Source: Streptomyces pyxinicus
GTDB taxonomy: Bacteria; Actinomycetota; Actinomycetes; Streptomycetales; Streptomycetaceae
Assembly (NCBI RefSeq): GCF_024753135.1
Contig: NZ_JANUGP010000015.1
Coordinates: 1-64,000, forward strand
DNA length: 64,000 bases
Direction of reading: 5' to 3'
Part shown: positions 62,501-64,000 of the stretch, piece after piece
How the letters are laid out: the number at the start of each line of letters is the position of its first letter
Position numbering within the stretch: the stretch's first letter is position 1
Notes under the pieces: generated by a model
Databases searched by the model: none
What the model saw: the letters and a program-made list of their open reading frames with translations, nothing else
What the model was told of the DNA's origin: nothing
Program-made: the position numbers and the translations under genes

Positions 62501-64000
62501 ACCGTCGCCACCGCTCCCCCGGCCCGCGCCCGCCTCGCGCGAGCCACCCGAGCGCGAGCCACCGGGAGCGGCGCCCTCGCGGGTACCGCCACCGGTCCCC
62601 AGACCGTCGGCGGGCTTCGGGCCCACCGACGAGGAGGTGTCGTCCCGCGTCCGGGAGCCGGTCACGCGCTGGTCGTCGTGCTGCTGTTCGCGGCGCGCGT
62701 CGCCGACGGCATCGAACCAGGCCGAGGCCGCCCTGCGCTCGGCCGCGGAGTCACCGGTGGCCCGCGCCCGCACCCAGTCGTCGTGCAGCTCCCGGGTCTT
62801 GGCCGCCGGCAGCCCGCTGCCCCGGGCGTCCTCCCACATCGCGTCCAGGCGGTGACGGTTCCACCCAGGGCTCTCCCGGAGGGGAGAGGCGCCGAGGCCC
62901 TCCTCCCGCGAGCCCGGCTCGCCCACGCGGCTCGCACCGTCGCCGTCCCGACCGGTACGGCTCTCGTGGCCACCGTCCTCGCCGTCGCCGAAACCGGTAC
63001 GCGTGGTGCGCGAACCGTCGCCGCCGCTCCCCCGGCCCGCGCCCGCCTCGCGCGAGCCACCCGAGCGCGAGCCATCCGGAGCGGCGCCCTCGCGGGTGCC
63101 GCCACCGGTCCCCCGGCCGTCGGCGGGCTTCGGGAGCACCGACGAGGAGGTGTCGTCGTGCCCTGGGGTCCTGGGAATCCGCTGGTCGCGCATGCCGTTC
63201 AGCTGCTGCTCGCGGCGTGCGTCGCCCAGGGCGTCGGCCCAGGCGGAAGCGGCTCGGTTCTCTGCCGTCTTGTCCCCGGAGATACGGGCGTCCACCCAGT
63301 CGTCGTACAGCGCACGCGTCCTGCCCTCCGGCAGACCGCTGTCCTGGGCGTCCCGCCACATCCGGTCCACACGCCGCTGACTCCACCCGGGGCTCTCCCG
63401 CAACGGAGCGCGTCCGGTGCCGTCCGAATCCGCCATGGGCTTGCCCACGCGGCTCTCGCCCTCGGTGCCGGTCCTCTTCGCGCCGCCGCCGTCCGCGCCC
63501 GGCCCACGCCGGTCGCCACGGGCCGGCGGAGCCGAGTGCGTCTCATGGCCGTCACCGGTACGGGACGTGCCGGGGACGGACCGCTCGCCTGCCGAAGACT
63601 GCTGCGTCCGCCCGTCCGAGTCGGGACGGCGCGCGGGTTGAGGCGTGGCGGGCTGGTCGCCCGGCGCCGGGCGGGAAGCACGCGGCGAACCGTCGCGCGA
63701 ACCCGCGTCGTCCGTGGCACGGGGGCCGCCGCCCGGTGCGGAGGAACCCGGACGATCGGCGCCGCCGGACTGGCGCGCCGGGTCGCCCGTCACCCCGTGG
63801 TCGCCGCCTCGGTTGGCCGGGGGCTGCGTGACGTGGTCCGAGCCGCCGCCCGTGCGCACGCCCTCGGCCGGGTCGCCGTGCCTGGGCGGCATCGGGACGC
63901 CCTGGTCGTCGGTGCGCTCGGAGTGGCCGCCCGTGGGCGGGCGTTGGGTGACGCGGCTCGTGTCGTCGCCGTGGCCGCTCGACCCGCCGGGGCGGTTGCC
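47555..64000 (-). CDS. Giant multidomain toxin/effector-like protein (partial, 5' end outside window)
   Basis: One frame runs from the window edge to the stop at 47555, 5,481 codons. Numbering is from the ATG at 63892, which is probably internal. Residues 1-1400: Gly/Pro/Arg-rich, with duplicated modules. About 1445-1830: globular domain (VEVEGFAPARGFEAEVHLMR). About 1900-2140: zincin like anthrax lethal factor, VPEENLLGEP, HEWAH at 2042-2046 and HEYFAQLTTAY. About 2190-2815: domain resembling Streptomyces 'lonely Cys' proteins, with WLLWCEIAMVRPGAD (Cys 2631). About 2945-3110: OTU-like text. About 3118-3300: Thr/Glu/Pro linker. To about 5180: beta-rich blocks. About 5190-5405: coiled coil (VEEARSTEAG-like, KRKLDAAKEHLDLAQKAA). 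Probably exported; route unknown. Confidence 0.85.
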   Translation of the reverse strand, partial: GNRPGGSSGHGDDTSRVTQRPPTGGHSERTDDQGVPMPPRHGDPAEGVRTGGGSDHVTQPPANRGGDHGVTGDPARQSGGADRPGSSAPGGGPRATDDAGSRDGSPRASRPAPGDQPATPQPARRPDSDGRTQQSSAGERSVPGTSRTGDGHETHSAPPARGDRRGPGADGGGAKRTGTEGESRVGKPMADSDGTGRAPLRESPGWSQRRVDRMWRDAQDSGLPEGRTRALYDDWVDARISGDKTAENRAASAWADALGDARREQQLNGMRDQRIPRTPGHDDTSSSVLPKPADGRGTGGGTREGAAPDGSRSGGSREAGAGRGSGGDGSRTTRTGFGDGEDGGHESRTGRDGDGASRVGEPGSREEGLGASPLRESPGWNRHRLDAMWEDARGSGLPAAKTRELHDDWVRARATGDSAAERRAASAWFDAVGDARREQQHDDQRVTGSRTRDDTSSSVGPKPADGLGTGGGTREGAAPGGSRSGGSREAGAGRGSGGDGSRTTRTGFGDGEDDARGGKDGGHGDRTGRDGRWDDDARDRRTERGGEDQDEHGDGSWRFTGDDGLVPERSGDVRVTFAEPERSSVPDWLDSLNNRKRDDLWDEIHGNKGADTQPPPAPAHERGPAPARGNESPDVAPPARDHDDTSSVPVPRNSGDSTPAPAPRPVKDPSAAPSGPEVHEGVLREQGTLDDSQGRHPRHRDDGHEPVARKNPASPDEWGRAMERYARGQGLDAHEAARFGSAYREARTHTDEAAWSRVEEGLSQRLLDRQIAQRVANRTPAEWGDLVRRYAESHGMTPKEAAGWAKQAERAWGPGGDVARFRERFDQRVEEIGAKRQEGVAGETSRPVGDEPKAPAPAEGAPAPAEDAPASRPVKKEDVSAPPSGHDVYEGVLRDQGILKDDQGVHGHTRDRVHEEKTPVSEPEKAPVAEPVRKPVADEGQRERIAELSPDAWGRAMERYARGQGLDAKEAARFGSAYREARMEGDESGWRRVEDGVASRLLDRAIDSRVANRTPGEWGDLVRRYGESHGMTSKEAAGWAKHAERAWSPGGDVSRFRERFQQRVEEVAAARTTDEETRTPPPATRTGKDAGTRATAVPVKDGERAAPASDPAASHEQRPRKGESTRDTASKEASPRDTTAADERTTARTTSDETRTPSGDMPTRGPDDVASMEGEPKREVGDSIPAGIRSTSEADGSAPAVAKPAPETDEPAAGTVAPAPAAPATTAPARPTSDPAKERPATDEPTPAKANPSPATRRPAPASAESVPATSEPNPAHTRPTSVTGEPTSAHTRPTSVTGEPTPANAEPVGAPDSAPARLAPTTDEPVPAPVAPTAHTPAQTPSARVVGDDSEEPVRLVPHAPGQSSASGRPPQIIERWLESSGTARRSEPLRSVDRAVRRLAEGWGGADEAALRNRVTREIESWQGTKSGKSSRDDAISRLKRAIGQRAAESAAATAMPAPAQGRRPRDLGRASALPLLPVPGHRVEVEGFAPARGFEAEVHLMRVAVPHHVDDRSFDTLVSVNGLLDITIDHVGQHAVLEIVSRPTRSLVHGEDDGRAEPEAVETAFRDALYRIANAAPTIAFSKIFPKSHGYTVDMDADGLSLQEHPSAQMLVHHTVAVPVAGYPELLRHVLEHMRAAAGAELKAAHKDGHQALVRGEAGGQRFLDWLRANPEYGANVPASDLPDLVGALTLGYVQAAAAFRGRRPGSHAKDWAAATSRDSLGAVRASLGVAPRAFLEDQADVLAREMAGALDLYGDPLAQPLRKLGPEDPPTLGEYLDNLLRERPTRAVRQYEALEVRSDFDELDSNPDHKGKARIVPAVVRVEVRSYAPADSRDDDVIAQSATLAKVSLETYNEARARRDLPPVGGPVLHSAPPAPVLDRPRGAGFESPRPGSAPSSVPSSATELPPALAALAAALPGMSARERSARVAALAPGERARLVADSSLVRQLRGTLGDDAFRQLAAEWLVVVPDGVHDPVEARAEAQRLVEEMTADADVAEALLTTGRQLLVVPRVVPFTDLDAFHGLHGTPGRSLTTARGGYARGRAGVPEENLLGEPATVHGAGTYADGYSSARHEWAHAVESVLDAADRQWIKEVYDAKRAAQAAGESVHWPDGAFPNYSSSDPHEYFAQLTTAYHAANAGIDELSGSRRNNGADWVEQHDPALLPLLQRVYGPGRPAARDGLDNPLTLTAFRAFWARVEEASAPAPAPVAPVASADEPHPLVPRTAPGSTVRHLAPPAGDGSAARAAIDPRMAGVLRRAFGAGIEGSGQFLPLYTALHTLVGAHQATPRFTGTPFDFDTVARRVLRVDPGERIGPQRRMEALQTVSSASRAGWTGDLPSLVAYRVGRLGALGPGSVLTDAHGGFLGRNLTRRPGLTLDAGRVLAPGDDGLLYAAPGPWTGTRPHVVVAERDDASGGVLVALGNGGTIPLDEDEFAALIAADPWRDPDAAVVVGVVPRTGDTSEVLTRLVADAARTRAWGVTRPYRLQPGADGVRFFAFPPVADDETVPVGLWVPGDPGLVPAAGPTIQASDGTTFTDEDVRSYPIVTSDGRELTGRAHPDEGDVARREEALRQVSDMLYYYDDLEAIPGLTRGASGPLLLLPRGLGGAYVSIGHGERGRIVLPRRSTDANHAVPPRELGGVLARRPSVQRLAPDVPLWLLWCEIAMVRPGADPLVRPAAAQEVANQTGHPVLASDAPVAIEEAHDGNPARVVKVDNPARPRYRWYQFLPEPDGRRLGALADLAGLPADTARRTTRVLRWVRALRLAHGFDIDTHPERQEEFHALLAGFGALERQRLWQGAEPLTWHELEDLTHASARQSGIEPGPVTAGTLHGMLYAAGAGTLRLPAPRQGGEVRQAPPVPERAASGSSDVLLAPPTPPAPTREAPAGSDRVADIVRMFEEMSRRAEEHEAAETRSAPEAGTRSAPEEERSAGTETAPSDEAAPETVPVTRAPVPAAERAVPLPADEHPVAVREDPADPEAHVRATQDAHLEEWGLERVNTLSGGDTLANVLIAVAPAETAALVEDQPLATPSQLRTELAQKLAADLARPEAQRTLGLPADSPSPGVPLLPEAEPDDLVAGVRSGDGAVASEWLTLAVAAPVLGLRLTVLLSDGRTWTVGPREGREAVLLQTPPDNPLTALWSATQATDAARGTARTTPPPPAVRPAATTAPPPARTVPETFFGTETRPVPESRRPARTTPAPHPAETAPAPRTTPLDPRTEEETPARTGTTPETGTVVPAREETTPRETGTGVPPSEAASTAETETVVGPREEVTTRETGVPPHEEGTTRETETLLPPREEVTTTETTEPPVTTETRETTETLPAFSPYIQAYGTRHDGSVGFVAWELPSAEVLDGLRAQIMTALRIEPGSTREEVRTSLDEALGSAEIAENLPQVRGRRGHRLTVRVGDVAHTVDVRLRLTAPSPDLRTGITRNLPHTRRLERQSEGVQALTSTQGSGTSRTFTLPHVMLPEPLRGPVRWVAVTVAPSVTLRQRTLNVGLSESLSVKVLQRAGDDAGAVRFDAVWQVRVDAGADNAEGWGEERVHGPMYLWFPGNRIGAEGTAVTLPRAAGLDTFPLWGVEDVLDTDLRPAQVLGHPELPGLRDLGEGSRQALEDFLDEQLNRGSLHLQRDRGVMSPLLTDDRGTALGLVRVRAVVTPGEPSARTADGDKSLEIRFTHSTGTDRTARVVSGAGLNVNVAPGFTASTAAGHPGAADRWGGRVYGRFLGSWQSGDTLTTGSKAGLMHGFTTNRGQLLTPAAVTYEFTFLRAGGGMQGPVRVERGEESVRLRLLPQDTAAGAAPADEELRALPPHLDSLAAIGYTAVPLTLDGVDEIFDRAERRLRELHYLPPLEHRGWEGQLQARRARAQLANLQRFEQLRSAIGRAAALPDGVEGGRPLWLELPTRTGTTRAELRLTVTRDRVPRAGETGAPAARHELRLPEVGTTTTGSHEARGTRERSSVLGTGAGFGGGPRQPAGNWAVDYGVDGVLNRTWTRSATAGSTVATEQILVNSKDGTEVFAVPARVALDLYEGTSPEPVARFAEPPAPPRPATGTPPFEGVVIDTETEEDTPGLDVPPGTETIRLGDLPPRPDTAPGTGTTRADDTEGTGTTRTEGTDDTEDTRTEGTEETARERAGTEEAVVPRPLQAPPGTAPATVRLAVSYHRTEPGAPRAPETGTGTEAPAGPREVPEVPAYTIRAPRTGPGQDSDRTRLGLVDADGNPLPGVTRLPDDATADVFRGSEAIQEALRLVAAGTYPGRPDPGTFGHVAGALARGAAALPFVSSAGAHLAGQDPRDRGAFANESAYQQLRVASLLARAHQILNGVYTAEGIVLPGLGADRHLAVDVRGYLHHPTVQATFPVSGRNDVNATDLAATRRTRGSAVTGNFELTAQRGAARPTPQGTVARIIQGNLGGTFSRTHRGEHFDDVAATSATIRGAKEGAGQHLVTADLTLLLTVRRGTANVLGNAVGLGGAEDITLAIDVPRAVQFRLSPTQLLREARWFAGIEGVAVPAAPSETVPLPDDFARTRAPGFGAVLAVTQLDDAITRRPRRDRLGREAIQLVERVAPGVTRPGHIAHLPGVASRIADLTAPPGLRALVARGSVSLWFRYGARADAQLVELTLHAETEAQTPALRRVQGRPGAQKTGIEQQSTHAPGNRIESDTVSRVVTGLLDLGLRAPRVRSTGYTDRWSALPSASRSHALTRRSDRTADERFWQRTDSVADFDRVGYRLTASVRTALIPSDVFDLLGGLLGRALTAVANRGENSVPRAALDGLLRGVPAQEVTVPADVALRFAAADTLAHATGERTAEATAEWTPLRPRVSEEDPRLAPADEERAEDERPLRVHPRFVPTGTTPLSHFNAFPELAEAIRAVSPGVAGHWGLTADSNPDAADARLTELAHAGRGAALTAPGTAAGLHPRMPGSWPVLSENGSRVSLQVSLYAPRPFAPGTSDIAADSARTRTRVNVSTASSSQGLELGQRFAFSATRRNHYVTGGGQPLLSGQPVTRGTDSNVTTGAQHRVQTGTASGGDTYTHLAHADVVVTVSGPEGVRYVTGSVTVRAGERDLLGYGVITTPSQPWAYDMAALLRERRPAPADPGEAGVAPAHDAADPRAWSREPATELPRVLASGLSPEPDDVQLWVDLGDDPDGSVLAHALYVGTRVAEIAHRRVELAVRDATGLRFWPLDADGSLADVTVTTRPGWEELRTAGRTYTAETAAEATAVEQRQPLEARLDGLSTAASETAVESERLRVLAEEAETPYEEARSTEAGVRDRRGDVADRLKRAEEDIPAREDQVKEAKRKLDAAKEHLDLAQKAAAPVPDGTPVPDATVRALREAEDARSEAVRVLGTREGALETVREDIDRLTEELGHLDEELKAAEKATETNWLTLAKIQKSHRTAAEKHEKAARELGEVTEEAHRLREAEQGHHALAQQTWQRMAGLAGRLSTDRCAELTGGSGFPLDTLTPSPRGR
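57599..57769 (-). other. HExxH-E zinc site of the lethal-factor-like domain
   Basis: HEWAH is encoded at 57755-57769, and about 50 codons later comes HEYFAQLTTAY. In anthrax lethal factor the zinc ligands are HEFGH and a Glu in EFFAEAF; spacing and context agree. All ligands needed for catalysis appear present. Confidence 0.75.
60785..61155 (-). repeat. Second copy of a ~125-residue helical module in the giant protein
   Basis: It begins WGRAMERYARGQGLDAKEAA and ends FRERFQQRVEEVAAAR. It is closely similar to the copy at 61485-61860 in protein and DNA. Confidence 0.8.
61485..61860 (-). repeat. First copy of a ~125-residue helical module in the giant protein
   Basis: It begins EWGRAMERYARGQGLDAHEA, continues NRTPAEWGDLVRRYAESHGM and ends FRERFDQRVEEIGAKR. 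The same order of motifs recurs about 700 bases downstream. Confidence 0.8.
62461..62645 (-). repeat. Near-identical 185-bp direct repeat, copy 2
   Basis: It matches 62974-63158 at an offset of exactly 513 bases (171 codons) with only a few differences. It encodes a Gly/Arg/Ser-rich linker (TREGAAPGGSRSGGSREAGA) and is part of a ~520-bp unit that also includes the SPGW module. Confidence 0.8.
62672..62880 (-). repeat. SPGW helical module, copy 2
   Basis: It encodes SPGWNRHRLDAMWEDARGSG and ends AVGDARREQQHDDQ. It is a diverged copy of the module at 63195-63400. Confidence 0.75.
62974..63158 (-). repeat. Near-identical 185-bp direct repeat, copy 1
   Basis: Upstream member (in gene direction) of the pair with 62461-62645. 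The high DNA identity suggests a recent tandem duplication or gene conversion. Confidence 0.8.
63195..63400 (-). repeat. SPGW helical module, copy 1
   Basis: It encodes SPGWSQRRVDRMWRDAQDSG and ends ALGDARREQQLNGM: about 68 residues, Trp- and Asp-rich, predicted helical, inside an otherwise disordered region. Confidence 0.75.

Noticed and set aside
62461..63158. CRISPR-like array
   Set aside because: Only two copies of a long repeat in frame within a coding region; no short regular repeats with unique spacers were seen anywhere in the window.
1..64000. tRNA or rRNA genes
   Set aside because: I found no cloverleaf-like segment with a GTTCGAATC-type loop and no rRNA sequence; a covariance-model scan would be needed to exclude one.

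Overview
The window is very GC-rich, actinobacterial DNA, almost certainly from a Streptomyces or a close relative. Third codon positions are G/C throughout, GTG and TTG starts are common, and the families are typical of that group: two LAL-type LuxR regulators, a protease-inhibitor-I36 protein, a GlsB-type membrane protein, SpoIIE-type phosphatase signalling, a bacteriophytochrome, an eCIS-associated DUF4157 protein and a giant multidomain protein. At least nine loci are broken by frameshifts, in-frame stops or truncation, and two transposase relics are present. This suggests a variable part of the chromosome, such as an arm; that placement is inference.

Region 1 (1-18.6 kb) is rich in secreted carbohydrate-active proteins. 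It opens with the 5' end of an XRE-type regulator, then a secreted I36 protein and a sialidase fused to a seven-repeat lectin-like propeller, closed by a perfect 17-bp hairpin. A divergent alpha/beta-hydrolase/TetR pair follows, then decayed remnants and a LAL regulator cut before its DNA-binding domain by one in-frame TGA. Next is a ~1640-aa secreted protein that joins a CdtB-like nuclease, a degenerate SGNH domain, a GH54 arabinofuranosidase and 14 lectin-like repeats. A 13-bp hairpin, a GT1 glycosyltransferase, an IS481-type relic and a small stress membrane protein complete the region.

Region 2 (18.5-27.7 kb) holds a DUF2255 protein, a second intact LAL regulator, and a divergent MFS exporter coupled to a carotenoid oxygenase, ending at a hairpin. 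After it come decayed SRPBCC and response-regulator fragments, a possible 24-aa membrane peptide and a four-helix membrane protein.

Region 3 (27.9-33.7 kb) is a signalling island: an anti-sigma-type ATPase, an SRPBCC gene with an in-frame TAG, a GAF/SpoIIE phosphatase overlapping a stand-alone receiver, and a convergent bacteriophytochrome kinase whose 3' end overlaps the receiver gene.

Region 4 (34.3-43.4 kb) starts with a DUF4157 protein bearing HELTH, the hallmark of effectors loaded on extracellular contractile injection systems, with two possible small genes upstream on the same strand. An IS5/IS112-type relic follows, then a tightly overlapping four-gene operon (acyl-CoA dehydrogenase, PIG-L deacetylase, NodS-like methyltransferase, GT2) with a Nod-factor-like logic. 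A TetR fragment and a divergent DUF1348/TetR pair with two facing operators close it.

Region 5 (44.3-64 kb) has a P-loop NTPase regulator and a membrane-anchored ricin-type lectin. A strong bidirectional hairpin separates these from a giant minus-strand gene that is still open at the window edge (more than 5,480 residues). It carries duplicated disordered N-terminal modules, an anthrax-lethal-factor-like zincin (HEWAH), a large domain resembling 'lonely Cys' proteins, a possible inactivated OTU-like domain, several beta-rich blocks and a C-terminal coiled coil. It is the strongest candidate here for an undescribed secreted toxin or effector.
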